Source: Campylobacteraceae bacterium
Lineage (GTDB): Bacteria; Campylobacterota; Campylobacteria; Campylobacterales; Campylobacteraceae
Length of the DNA stretch: 8,592 bases
NCBI GenBank assembly: GCA_031259875.1
Contig: JAIRKW010000075.1
Span: 1-8,592 of the forward strand
Direction of reading: 5' to 3'
The notes under the pieces were generated by a model that saw only the letters and a program-made list of their open reading frames with translations, did no database searches and was not told the DNA's origin. Position 1 is the stretch's first letter. Each line of letters starts with the position of its first letter. Positions 1 through 6,750 of this stretch are shown here, piece by piece. The translations under genes and the position numbers were made by a program.

Positions 1-46
1 TAGTAATCCATTTGTCAGATTACAATGACGGAGCTACGTTACCTGT

Positions 47-80
47 AAAAAAGAATTTTGAAGTTGAATTGCTCAACTCC
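47..80 (-). terminator. Possible minus-strand terminator behind the GLUG remnant
   Basis: An 8-bp stem with one mismatch (60-67 against 73-80, loop 68-72) lies 20 nt beyond the minus-strand stop at 100. On the minus strand it is followed, after a short A-rich spacer, by a run of six T (52-47). Position and strand fit a terminator for the GLUG remnant, but the T run is not immediately next to the stem, so the call is weak. Confidence 0.3.
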
Positions 81-99
81 AAACTGTTTTCAAAAACTG

Positions 100-210
100 T
101 TACAGTTCCTGCCAATAAAGATAAGACAAACCATTGTTTTTATTTGCGTCCCATTGCCAAGGATTGTCATCATTATCTCCAAAACTCCAGCCAAGACTGC
201 CCTTTGTTGC
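100..210 (-). pseudogene. Remnant of the 3' end of a GLUG-type surface protein gene
   Basis: Read on the minus strand, these 36 codons plus a TAA stop (102-100) encode a tail containing LGWSFGDND, then PW, and ending SYLYWQEL. The same tail ends the GLUG-type gene at the right edge of the window (GLGWSFGDND, PW, PYLYWQEL), so the two are homologous. Upstream of the tail the frame stays open to about position 320, but the predicted residues are hydrophobic and unlike the other copy. The recognisable homology therefore stops near 210, at about the ATKGSLGW stretch. I read it as a 5'-truncated remnant, not a gene. In the intact copy the upstream part has the GLUG-like N.A...V.G....RI.G pattern typical of secreted adhesin-like proteins. 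No start codon or ribosome site can be assigned. Confidence 0.65.
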
Positions 211-409
211 AGCATTGGGGTAAATCTCTAAAATAAAAGTATTAGTAATTACACTTGAGAATCCAAAAATCAAAAGCTTGCATACAATAAAATATTCCGC
301 ACCAGAATATAAAAAATCCGAGTTTTAGTTTAGTTTATGGATTGATTTAGTATAGTTTCAAAACAAAAGTGCTTTTCAAGGCAATATTTTAAAACAAAGA
401 GCGATATTT
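211..409 (+). promoter_or_regulatory. Leader/promoter region of the ABC transporter operon
   Basis: This AT-rich stretch separates the minus-strand GLUG remnant from the first permease gene, so the operon promoter should lie here. The best -10-like hexamer I see is TATAGT at 351-356, with no convincing -35 element. An alternative TACAAT is at 283-288. A weak purine stretch (AAAGAG, about 396-402) precedes the ATG at 410. No clear operator or riboswitch fold is visible. Confidence 0.3.
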
Positions 410-1054
410 ATGGATTACGAATTGATGGTTTCAAGCATTCCGCTTTATGCAAAAGCCGCTTGCTATACGCTCTATCTTGCTTTTTGTGCTGTTGTTCTTT
501 CGCTTATTATAGGGCTTTTTTGCGCTCTGGTTTTGTATTTTAAAGTAAGATTTTTAAGCTATTTCATAAAAGCGTATATAGAGCTTTCAAGAAATACGCC
601 TCTTTTGATACAACTCTTTTTCCTTCATTTTGGACTGAAGATTGAAGCGCACATCTGCGCCGTTGCAGCTTTGGCATTTTTGGGCGGAAGTTATATGGCG
701 GAGGCTTTTAGAGGCGGGCTTGAAGCGGTAGAGAAGATACAGCTTGAATCTGGTCTTAGCATAGGTTTAAGTAAGTTGCAGTTGATTATCTACATAATAA
801 TCCCGCAAGCGCTTATCGTATCTTTTCCTGCTATCGGTGCAAATATGATTTTTTTACTCAAAGAGACGTCGGTTGTGAGTATCATCTCTATAACCGATTT
901 AGTGGCTACGGCAAAAGATTTGATATCCGTATATTACGCTGCTGATGAAGCCCTGCTGATGCTTGTCGCTTCGTATCTTATCGTGCTGGTGCCGATATCG
1001 CTTGGGATTTGGTTTTTAGAAAAGAGGATAAAGTATGCAGCTTTTGGGAATTGA
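410..1054 (+). CDS. Polar amino-acid ABC transporter permease (HisM/GlnP family), first subunit
   Basis: A 214-residue inner-membrane permease subunit that would form half of the transmembrane channel of an amino-acid importer. Hydrophobic segments lie at roughly residues 18-44, 80-97, 122-141 and 182-203. The family signature ELSRNTPLLIQLFF is at 58-71. The cytoplasmic EAA coupling loop, which contacts the ATPase, starts at E98 (EAFRGG) and runs through GLSIGLSKLQ to IIIPQA near 133. The length is normal for the family (about 210-230). The ATG at 410 is the natural start, about 8 nt after a weak AAAGAG ribosome site. Its last 20 bases overlap the next gene, a sign of translational coupling within the operon. 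Substrate cannot be read from the permease; the binding protein at 2477 suggests cysteine or a related polar amino acid. Confidence 0.93.
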   Translation: MDYELMVSSIPLYAKAACYTLYLAFCAVVLSLIIGLFCALVLYFKVRFLSYFIKAYIELSRNTPLLIQLFFLHFGLKIEAHICAVAALAFLGGSYMAEAFRGGLEAVEKIQLESGLSIGLSKLQLIIYIIIPQALIVSFPAIGANMIFLLKETSVVSIISITDLVATAKDLISVYYAADEALLMLVASYLIVLVPISLGIWFLEKRIKYAAFGN

Positions 1055-1709
1055 TATCTTATTTGAGGGCATTAATATGCAAAGGCTTTTGGGCGGTCTT
1101 TGGGTAACTGTCAGGATAGCTCTCATATCGGTTGCACTCTCTATGTTTTTAGGCACAATCATAGGAGTTTTCGCATCAAGCAAAAATATCATACTCAAAT
1201 TTGCCTGCAAATTCTATCTTGAGTGCGTAAGGATAATACCGCTTATAGTTTGGCTGTTTGTGTTTTATTACGGTGCGGCAAGGGCTTTTGGCGTTTCATG
1301 GAGCGGCGAGCTGACGGGGATTATAGTATTTACTATATGGGGAAGCGCTGAAATGAGCGATTTGGTGAGAGCTGCGATTACCTCTTTGCCGACACACCAA
1401 AGACAAAGCGCATTAGCCCTTGGCTTGAACAGGTATCAGCTTTACGTTTATATCATAATACCGCAGGCTTTGAGGAGATTGATGCCATCGGCTATGAATC
1501 TCATAACAAGAATGATAAAAACAACGCCTTTAGTTGCTCTGATAACGGTTGTTGAGGTGCTCAAAATAGGACAACAGATTATAGAATACAATGTCCTCAC
1601 AAACCCGAATGCAGCATTTTGGGTTTATGGATTTGTATTCTTTTTGTATTTTATTATCTGCTATCCGATATCTCTTGCCTCAAAAAGGCTTGAGAAAAAA
1701 TGGCAGTAG
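1035..1709 (+). CDS. Polar amino-acid ABC transporter permease, second subunit
   Basis: A 224-residue inner-membrane permease that should pair with the product of 410-1054. Hydrophobic segments are near residues 22-46, 66-86, 94-105, 134-141 and 187-212. The motif ECVRIIPLIVWLFVFYYG (63-80) matches the family's R.(T/I)P..V signature. The EAA loop begins at E106 and includes the conserved LALGLNRYQ and IIIPQALRR. The start at 1035 is favoured because AAAGAGGA (1021-1028) lies 6 nt upstream. An internal ATG at 1077 would remove 14 residues but lacks such a site. The gene overlaps the previous one by 20 bp and its TAG stop (1707-1709) lies within the ribosome site of the next gene. Together the two permeases make the heterodimeric channel. 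Confidence 0.93.
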   Translation: MQLLGIDILFEGINMQRLLGGLWVTVRIALISVALSMFLGTIIGVFASSKNIILKFACKFYLECVRIIPLIVWLFVFYYGAARAFGVSWSGELTGIIVFTIWGSAEMSDLVRAAITSLPTHQRQSALALGLNRYQLYVYIIIPQALRRLMPSAMNLITRMIKTTPLVALITVVEVLKIGQQIIEYNVLTNPNAAFWVYGFVFFLYFIICYPISLASKRLEKKWQ

Positions 1710-1719
1710 AGGAGAGACT

Positions 1720-2484
1720 TTGTCGCATTTATTGGAGATAAATCATCTTTATAAAAAGTTTGACACAACAGAGATTTTGAAAGATATAAATCTCACCATT
1801 GACAAAGGGGAAGTTTTGGTCGTTGTGGGTCCTTCGGGGTGCGGTAAGAGCACGCTTCTTAGGTGTATCAACGGTCTTGAAGAGATACAAGGAGGTGATA
1901 TTGTCTTTGAAGGTAAAAACATAAGCGGTAAAAATACAAAATGGAATCTTGTGCGTCAGCAAATTGGCATGGTTTTTCAAAGTTATGACCTGTTTTCGCA
2001 CATGAACATTTTGAATAATATACTGCTAGGTCCGCTGAAAGTGCAAAAACTGCAAAGAAAAGAGGCGGAAAACAGAGCCCTTGCTCTGCTGAAAAGAGTG
2101 GGGTTAGAAGAGAAAAAAGATGCCTATCCAAGGCAGCTTTCAGGCGGGCAAAAACAGCGCGTTGCGATAGTGCGTGCGCTTTGCATGAATCCTAAAATCA
2201 TGCTTTTTGATGAAGTTACGGCTTCCTTAGACCCTGAAATGGTCAGAGAGGTATTGGATTGTCTGCTTGAACTTGCAAATATCGGTATGACTATGATAAT
2301 AGTTACGCATGAGATGGCATTTGCAAAAGCTGTGGCGGATAGAGTTATTTTTATGGATGAGGGGAGAATAGTTGAGGAGAATTTGCCTAAAGTTTTCTTT
2401 GACAATCCTGAAAGTGAGCGCGCAAAGCGCTTTTTGAGCAAATTTAATTTTGATATTTCTTTAAAAGGAGAAAAAAATGGTTAA
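1720..2484 (+). CDS. Polar amino-acid ABC transporter ATP-binding protein (GlnQ/HisP family), TTG start
   Basis: The 254-residue cytoplasmic ATPase that powers the importer. All nucleotide-binding motifs are present: Walker A GPSGCGKS (37-44), Q-loop Q87 in MVFQSYDLF, signature LSGGQ (140-144), Walker B IMLFDE (160-165), D-loop SLD (169-171) and switch histidine H197 in VTHEM. After the catalytic E165 comes V166, where most relatives have proline (DEPTSALD); this is likely tolerated. The frame is open further upstream to an ATG at 1591, but that would add 43 residues overlapping the permease gene and unlike any ATPase. The TTG at 1720, 5 nt after AGAGGAG (1708-1714), gives the family length and starts directly at the LLEINHLYKKF strand. 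The gene's 3' end overlaps the binding-protein gene by 8 bp. Confidence 0.93.
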   Translation: MSHLLEINHLYKKFDTTEILKDINLTIDKGEVLVVVGPSGCGKSTLLRCINGLEEIQGGDIVFEGKNISGKNTKWNLVRQQIGMVFQSYDLFSHMNILNNILLGPLKVQKLQRKEAENRALALLKRVGLEEKKDAYPRQLSGGQKQRVAIVRALCMNPKIMLFDEVTASLDPEMVREVLDCLLELANIGMTMIIVTHEMAFAKAVADRVIFMDEGRIVEENLPKVFFDNPESERAKRFLSKFNFDISLKGEKNG

Positions 2485-3304
2485 GCTGATTAGAATTTTA
2501 CTTTTGTCTTTTTTGGCATTTAGTTTTGGATTTGGCGCAGAGTTAAATCCTTCGTCCATCGCCGCTATCAAGGAGCGCGGTGTTTTGAGAGTCGCAGTTT
2601 TCAGTGATAAACCGCCATTTGGTTATGTGGACGCCGAGGGTAAAAATCAAGGTTACGATATCTACTTTGTAAAGCGCTTGGCAAAAGAGCTTTTGGGAGA
2701 TGAAAATAAAGTAGAGTATGTTTTGGTTGAACCAGCAGCCAGAGTTGAGATATTGGAAAGTGGCAGAGTCGATATAGTTTTTGCGAACTTTACAGTAACG
2801 GATGAGCGCAAAAGAAGAGTTGATTTTGCAAATCCCTATTTTAAGACTGCTATTGGCATAGTATCAAGAGAGGATAATCTCATAACCGACATCAAGCAGT
2901 TAAAAGGCAAAAAACTTATCCTCATCAGAGGTACGACAGCAGACGTCTATTTTACAAAAAACCATCCTGAAATTACGCTTGTAAAATATGACCAGATAAC
3001 GGAAGCTTTTCAAGCGTTAAAAGACGGCAGGGGTGTTGGCTTGTCTCAAGATAATGCGTTATTGTTTGCTTGGGCTTTGTCAAATAAAGGTTTTAAAGTC
3101 GGTGTCGGCTCTCTTGGAAGCGTTGACCCTATAGCGCCCGCTGTAAAAAAAGGCAATGATGAACTTAGAGAGTGGATAAATGCCGCACTGACAAAACTTG
3201 GCAAAGAAAATTTCGCACACAAAGCTTATGAGGCAACATTAAAACCTGTTTACGGCGAGAGCGTTGACCCAAATGATTTAATAGTTGAAGGCGGAGTTTT
3301 GTAA
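2477..3304 (+). CDS. Periplasmic amino-acid-binding protein of the ABC transporter, CjaA-like (probably cysteine)
   Basis: A 275-residue solute-binding protein (SBP_bac_3 family). A hydrophobic signal sequence occupies residues 3-20. There is no lipobox cysteine, so the mature protein should be soluble in the periplasm; Campylobacter CjaA is, by contrast, described as a lipoprotein. Family hallmarks are SDKPPFGYVD, NQGYDI, NKVEYVLVE, ANFTVTDER, RGTTADVYF and IAPAVKKGN. The order and wording of these resemble CjaA closely (from memory, not a search), which points to cysteine or a similar small polar amino acid. The ribosome site AAAGGAG (2464-2470) is 6 nt from the ATG, and the start lies inside the ATPase gene, so this is the fourth and last gene of the operon. 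Codons from about 181 onward are duplicated at 7383-7663. The reading frame here is intact. Confidence 0.93.
   Translation: MVKLIRILLLSFLAFSFGFGAELNPSSIAAIKERGVLRVAVFSDKPPFGYVDAEGKNQGYDIYFVKRLAKELLGDENKVEYVLVEPAARVEILESGRVDIVFANFTVTDERKRRVDFANPYFKTAIGIVSREDNLITDIKQLKGKKLILIRGTTADVYFTKNHPEITLVKYDQITEAFQALKDGRGVGLSQDNALLFAWALSNKGFKVGVGSLGSVDPIAPAVKKGNDELREWINAALTKLGKENFAHKAYEATLKPVYGESVDPNDLIVEGGVL
3017..3304 (+). repeat. Direct repeat, copy 1: last third of the binding-protein gene
   Basis: These 288 bases (about codon 181 to the stop) recur at 7383-7663 in the same orientation. Aligned by eye, the copies differ by four base substitutions and by indels only: one G fewer in the GGGG run at 3030-3033, a net 7-bp loss around 3108-3116, and one A more in the A7 run at 3145-3151. 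This copy is in frame with the rest of the gene. The two copies bracket the beta-propeller/phospholipase genes. Confidence 0.95.
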
Positions 3305-3318
3305 TAAAATATTTATGC

Positions 3319-3344
3319 GGGGTTGTTGCGATTGCGATAACCCC
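3319..3344 (+). other. Hairpin downstream of the binding-protein gene
   Basis: GGGGTTGTTGC (3319-3329) pairs with GCGATAACCCC (3334-3344) around the loop GATT, giving an 11-bp stem that includes two G-T pairs. It begins 15 nt after the stop at 3304. No T run follows directly; the nearest, T7, starts at 3371. It may be an operon-end mRNA-stabilising structure more than a classical terminator. A related hairpin follows the truncated gene copy at 7679-7704, with base changes on both sides of the stem. Confidence 0.6.
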
Positions 3345-3379
3345 ATTAAGATGAAACCAGGTAAGAAAACTTTTTTTGT

Positions 3380-3409
3380 AAGAGAGTTTTTATGTTAAAC
3401 ACTCTTTTT
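3380..3409 (+). terminator. Rho-independent terminator of the ABC transporter operon
   Basis: AAGAG (3380-3384), a mismatched A, and GTTT (3386-3389) pair with AAAC (3397-3400), a mismatched A, and CTCTT (3402-3406). The stem has 9 pairs with one A-A mismatch and the loop is TTATGTT. The T run continues to 3409, giving five consecutive T in all. It lies 75 nt after the binding-protein stop and before the promoter of the next unit, so it plausibly insulates the two. Confidence 0.6.
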
Positions 3410-3424
3410 GCATTTTATCTATTT

Positions 3425-3455
3425 TCTATGGCTTATTATCGTTCAAAACCATAGA
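3425..3455. repeat. Inverted repeat in the intergenic region
   Basis: TCTATGG (3425-3431) is perfectly complementary to CCATAGA (3449-3455) across a 17-nt spacer. It sits between the operon terminator and the candidate Fur box. It could be a protein-binding site or a weak secondary structure; nothing in the sequence decides between these. Confidence 0.35.
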
Positions 3456-3509
3456 CTAAATCATCAAATAAGCTTCATATGTGTAAGTGCCTTATTGAAT
3501 TTAGATAAA

Positions 3510-3526
3510 CAATAATAATTATCAAT
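3510..3526 (+). promoter_or_regulatory. Candidate Fur box upstream of the beta-propeller/phospholipase operon
   Basis: The 7-1-7 inverted repeat CAATAAT-A-ATTATCA (3510-3524) has a perfect right arm and a left arm matching 5 of 7 positions of the Fur consensus TGATAAT-N-ATTATCA. It ends about 24 nt upstream of the proposed -10 element at 3548, so bound Fur would cover the -35 region and repress transcription when iron is plentiful. AT-rich chance matches are possible in this DNA. Confidence 0.5.
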
Positions 3527-3544
3527 TTCTTTTAATAATTTACA

Positions 3545-3553
3545 TGATAGAAT
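3545..3553 (+). promoter_or_regulatory. Extended -10 promoter of the beta-propeller/phospholipase operon
   Basis: TGATAGAAT is a TG-N-TAGAAT extended -10 element. Transcription would start near 3560, leaving a leader of about 20 nt containing the ribosome site AAGAGGA (3569-3575) before the ATG at 3581. There is no good -35 hexamer at the proper distance, which is common for this phylum's main sigma factor. A T-rich stretch (3526-3541) precedes it. Confidence 0.45.
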
Positions 3554-3580
3554 TCAAAAATATTTCATAAGAGGAATAAA

Positions 3581-4624
3581 ATGAAATCCATAAATACACA
3601 AAAAAATTGCAATAAAGAACTGCTTATCATAAATAACAATATTGCAACATTCACAAAAACAAAAATTCTATTCATTTTTTTAATTATTTTTGGTTTTTTT
3701 CAAAAAGGTATAGCAACGGATTTTATAGAGACTGTTTATAAAACAGGGATAATGAATAAAGCAGTATTCGGTTATTCCATATCACCTGACGGTACAAAGA
3801 TACTGTTTAATACAGATCAAATAGTAGACGGACTTCAGTTATTAGACTTAAAAAGCGGAAAGATAAGCAAGATACAAGAAGAAAAGGGAAGGAGTTGGTC
3901 AACAACCAGTTGGTCAAGAGACGGAACAAAAGTAGCTGCTATATCAACTGTTATTCGTAATAACACTTACATGCTTTATGAAGAAGATGTGATTATTTTG
4001 GATACAAAAGATTGGAGTTATCGTTATTTAAACATTCTCCAAGGAGTAAATCATGCTCCTATTTTTTCTACCGATGGGAAAATGCTCTATTATTTTAGAG
4101 GCATCCCAAGAAAGAGTGGAAAAACGCCAGCAAGTAAATATGACTTATATTCTTATGATTTAACTACAAATAAAGAGACGAAATTAACAGATTATAAAAT
4201 GTATCAAGTACATCGCATATATGACGATGGTGATGAGATACTGTTTCCAGCGTATGATTCCAGACTGCCCAATTTTAAACCAAAAGGAAGTATGTTTAAT
4301 CAAACAAGTCTGTATGCTGTGAATAAATCGACACTTAAACTTCGTATGTTTAGCTTTGACCAAAGCAGCGGTTTTTTTGATATCTACTTTGATGGTAAAG
4401 ATATGGATGGCAATATCTATTTTGGAACAAACAGAGATGGTAAGGGCGGTCGTTTTATGCATTTTATTTACAGGTGCGACAGTAGTGGGAATAACTGCGA
4501 AAATATACGAAGCATATCAATACAAAACTTTGTAAGAATCCCTTTTAACAAAAAAGAGATTTTTATAAGCGATACCATAGAAAATGAGATAGTTTTTAGA
4601 AAGTTAGTTGAAATAGGCAATTAA
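3581..4624 (+). CDS. Exported TolB/PD40-type beta-propeller protein, function unknown
   Basis: A 347-residue protein. A 28-residue polar N-terminus precedes a hydrophobic segment (29-40, ILFIFLIIFGFF) and a possible signal peptidase site after A45 (KGIA). It is therefore probably exported to the periplasm, or anchored there if uncleaved. The rest holds TolB/PD40-like blades: FGYSISPDGTKILF (63-76), TTSWSRDGTKVAAIS (108-122) and APIFSTDGKMLYYF (159-172), with more degenerate ones near RIYDDGDEILF and KDMDGNIYFGTN. Two cysteines (YRCDSSGNNC) near the C-terminus could form a disulfide. The start is set by AAGAGGA 5 nt upstream of the ATG. It is followed after 20 nt by the phospholipase-like gene and is surely co-transcribed with it. 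Such propellers mediate binding, not catalysis. An immunity, chaperone or anchoring role for the neighbour is inference only. Confidence 0.85.
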   Translation: MKSINTQKNCNKELLIINNNIATFTKTKILFIFLIIFGFFQKGIATDFIETVYKTGIMNKAVFGYSISPDGTKILFNTDQIVDGLQLLDLKSGKISKIQEEKGRSWSTTSWSRDGTKVAAISTVIRNNTYMLYEEDVIILDTKDWSYRYLNILQGVNHAPIFSTDGKMLYYFRGIPRKSGKTPASKYDLYSYDLTTNKETKLTDYKMYQVHRIYDDGDEILFPAYDSRLPNFKPKGSMFNQTSLYAVNKSTLKLRMFSFDQSSGFFDIYFDGKDMDGNIYFGTNRDGKGGRFMHFIYRCDSSGNNCENIRSISIQNFVRIPFNKKEIFISDTIENEIVFRKLVEIGN

Positions 4625-4644
4625 AAATTTTATAGGAGACAACT

Positions 4645-6705
4645 ATGAATATTATGGATATTTTTGTGGATGGCAGTAATCTAACACGGTTTGGCTTTAA
4701 TGGCACTAACTATTGCGGACCCGGTTGGACGGCAGGCGTATTTGATAGTTCGGGTAAGCCGGCAACTAAGGATGGTTCCAACCCTACCACTTCGGTTGAT
4801 GAAGCATGCAAAGATCATGATAAAGCATATGAGTTAGCTACCAATGCTACGGATATATTGATAGCTGATTTGAAGCTGATGGCAGATGTCACAGGACTGT
4901 ATACACAGGGCAAGATAGAGTCGCCGTATGACTTGGCTTTGAGTGTAGGTATATTTGCGGCTTTTGCTGCTAAAACGGTTTTGTGGGATTTACCAAATGC
5001 ATTTATAGATCTCGTACAAGATGCATATGAAATGATAAAAGATGCAGCTATAGGTATATATGATTATCTTTCCAATTCAAGTTCAAGTGAAAATTTGTTT
5101 TGGCTCGGATTTAATGATGAAAGTTTTTGGGGTTTGCCTGATGATTATTATGGTGCTGCAAATGGTCAAACCAAACAAATTACAGTTATAGCGCTTAAAT
5201 CGGAAAGCTCTACTGACTATGATGAGTTGTCGGAAGTGCTGGGTTTTGATGCGGAAAAATATACGAATACAAACATAAATCAAGCATATGGCGATCACAT
5301 CCATAGCGGCGGCTTAACAGCAGCTGCCGATGAGTCGTTATATCTGCCTTTATCCAAAGAGAGTGAAGTTGATCAAGCAGTTTGTAACTTCACTGGGCTT
5401 AGTTACGAAACTGTAACCATAGAAATTCCGATAGATATGGATCCTTGGGGATACAACTATGATAGTTTCTCTTCTATGGATTCATATCTTACCTTTGCTT
5501 CCAATCCTTATTCATATGATTATTGGGACTATATCCATAATGATATATTTTCACAAAGTATGTTAAGCATGGAAGAGGACTTAAGATGGATGGAAGAACA
5601 AGTAAGGTGGATAGAACTGAGTACACTGAGTACTATGTTTGAGTATGCAAATACTTTGATAGAAAATTCAGACAATAATGAACATATTGATGATGCACAA
5701 ACAGATGATGATCTTTTTGCACCAAGCGAAGATTCACCAAATTTTGAAACAGTTGAATACATTCGCATAGATATAATAGAGGACATTGTCAGCGTAGTTA
5801 ATTTAAAAAATTACTTGGGAGAAGATTTGGAAGAAATATTTGAGCTGGACATAAATGCAGAATTTAGAGCAACTTATGTTCAAGCAGAAGAAATATTGTA
5901 TTTAGGCGATTCGTTTTATATGCCCGCAGATAGAAGGTCTTCTATAATAGAATCTGATATGCTGTATTGTTATCTTACCATATCACAGGATACGGTAACA
6001 ATTAGCAATGATGATTGTCCGTCCGGCTGGGATCCGCTTGTGCTTGATTTAAATGGAAATTCGCAAATATCTTTTGTTGAACTTGACAAGTCAAATGTTT
6101 TCTTTGATTTAAATGCTGATGGCATAAGAAAACATACAGCTTGGATAGATAAAGACGATGGCTTTATTGTATATGATGAAAATGGTAATGGTAAGATTGA
6201 CAATATAAATGAACTGTTTGGCAACGATACTATTGATGGTTTTGCCGATCTTAAAAGCAGAATTGACTCGAATGGAGACGGTATCATAGATGCAAGTGAT
6301 GAAAAATTTAATGATTTAAAAGTTTGGCAAGATAAAAATCAAGACGGTATGTCACAAAAAGATGAGCTTTTTACTTTGGATGAACTTGGCATAACAGAGA
6401 TAAGAACATCAAATACTTTAGTTGATAATAATGAACAAATAACAAGAGTAACCAATGAAGGCACATTTGTAAAAAATAGCGAAGAGCGCTATATGGCAGA
6501 TGTTATTTTTGAATATGACCCATATGCAAGTGCTGACAGGAGCTTTGAAACATATAGTGACAGCTTCCTGACCTCAAATGATATAAACAGGATAATTCAA
6601 GACATCAACTCATTTGCAGTTGATAATGGAATAGATATAAGAAATGACAATAGTATTAAAAACAATGATGCCTTTATGCAAATCGTTATGAGTGGATGGA
6701 ATTAA
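4645..6705 (+). CDS. Phospholipase A2-like protein with C-terminal FrpC/RTX-type EF-hand-like calcium loops
   Basis: A 686-residue acidic protein without a signal peptide. Residues 22-63 carry a secretory/parvoviral-type phospholipase A2 signature: Ca2+ loop NYCGPGW (22-28), then D52, catalytic pair H58-D59 and Y62 in DEACKDHDKAY. C24 and C55 may pair, and D75 is a candidate second catalytic aspartate. Residues 92-125 are amphipathic/hydrophobic. Residues 180-450 are unrecognised, rich in D, E, Y and S, with a W-rich helix near LRWMEEQVRW. From 466 (PLVLDLNGN) comes the module found at the end of FrpC/RTX-type proteins. Its D-x-N-x-D-G loops are at D468, D488, D502, D511, D541 and D563, followed by the usual LKVWQD and ELFTLDELGI. 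No GGxGxDxLx RTX nonapeptides are present. The expected activity is Ca2+-dependent phospholipid hydrolysis outside the cell, perhaps after type I secretion. Ribosome site TAGGAGA precedes the ATG. Confidence 0.85.
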   Translation: MNIMDIFVDGSNLTRFGFNGTNYCGPGWTAGVFDSSGKPATKDGSNPTTSVDEACKDHDKAYELATNATDILIADLKLMADVTGLYTQGKIESPYDLALSVGIFAAFAAKTVLWDLPNAFIDLVQDAYEMIKDAAIGIYDYLSNSSSSENLFWLGFNDESFWGLPDDYYGAANGQTKQITVIALKSESSTDYDELSEVLGFDAEKYTNTNINQAYGDHIHSGGLTAAADESLYLPLSKESEVDQAVCNFTGLSYETVTIEIPIDMDPWGYNYDSFSSMDSYLTFASNPYSYDYWDYIHNDIFSQSMLSMEEDLRWMEEQVRWIELSTLSTMFEYANTLIENSDNNEHIDDAQTDDDLFAPSEDSPNFETVEYIRIDIIEDIVSVVNLKNYLGEDLEEIFELDINAEFRATYVQAEEILYLGDSFYMPADRRSSIIESDMLYCYLTISQDTVTISNDDCPSGWDPLVLDLNGNSQISFVELDKSNVFFDLNADGIRKHTAWIDKDDGFIVYDENGNGKIDNINELFGNDTIDGFADLKSRIDSNGDGIIDASDEKFNDLKVWQDKNQDGMSQKDELFTLDELGITEIRTSNTLVDNNEQITRVTNEGTFVKNSEERYMADVIFEYDPYASADRSFETYSDSFLTSNDINRIIQDINSFAVDNGIDIRNDNSIKNNDAFMQIVMSGWN

Positions 6706-6712
6706 AACTAGC

Positions 6713-6745
6713 AAGGGTTTGTTTTTCATGTAAGAACAAACCCTT
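6713..6745 (+). terminator. Terminator hairpin after the phospholipase-like gene
   Basis: AAGGGTTTGTTTTT (6713-6726) pairs with AAGAACAAACCCTT (6732-6745) around a CATGT loop, a 14-bp stem with one T-G pair, starting 8 nt after the stop at 6705. The trailing T tract is short (TTTA), so termination may be modest, but the position directly behind the operon makes the role likely. Confidence 0.65.
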
Positions 6746-6750
6746 TACAC

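Noticed and set aside
12..236. Plus-strand open frame of 74 codons at the left edge
   Set aside because: No ribosome site and no recognisable protein; it lies opposite the minus-strand GLUG-type tail, which has a clear homologue in the window.
1591..1719. Upstream 43-codon extension of the ATPase from the ATG at 1591
   Set aside because: It lies wholly in the permease gene apart from its last codons, has no family similarity, and the TTG at 1720 has the ribosome site.
5083..6287. Several minus-strand open frames inside the phospholipase-like gene
   Set aside because: They are serine/isoleucine-rich shadows of an acidic coding strand; none has a ribosome site or family motifs.
4645..6705. 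Classical RTX toxin with nonapeptide repeats
   Set aside because: I looked for GGxGxDxLx repeats and found none; only EF-hand-like DxNxDG loops are present.
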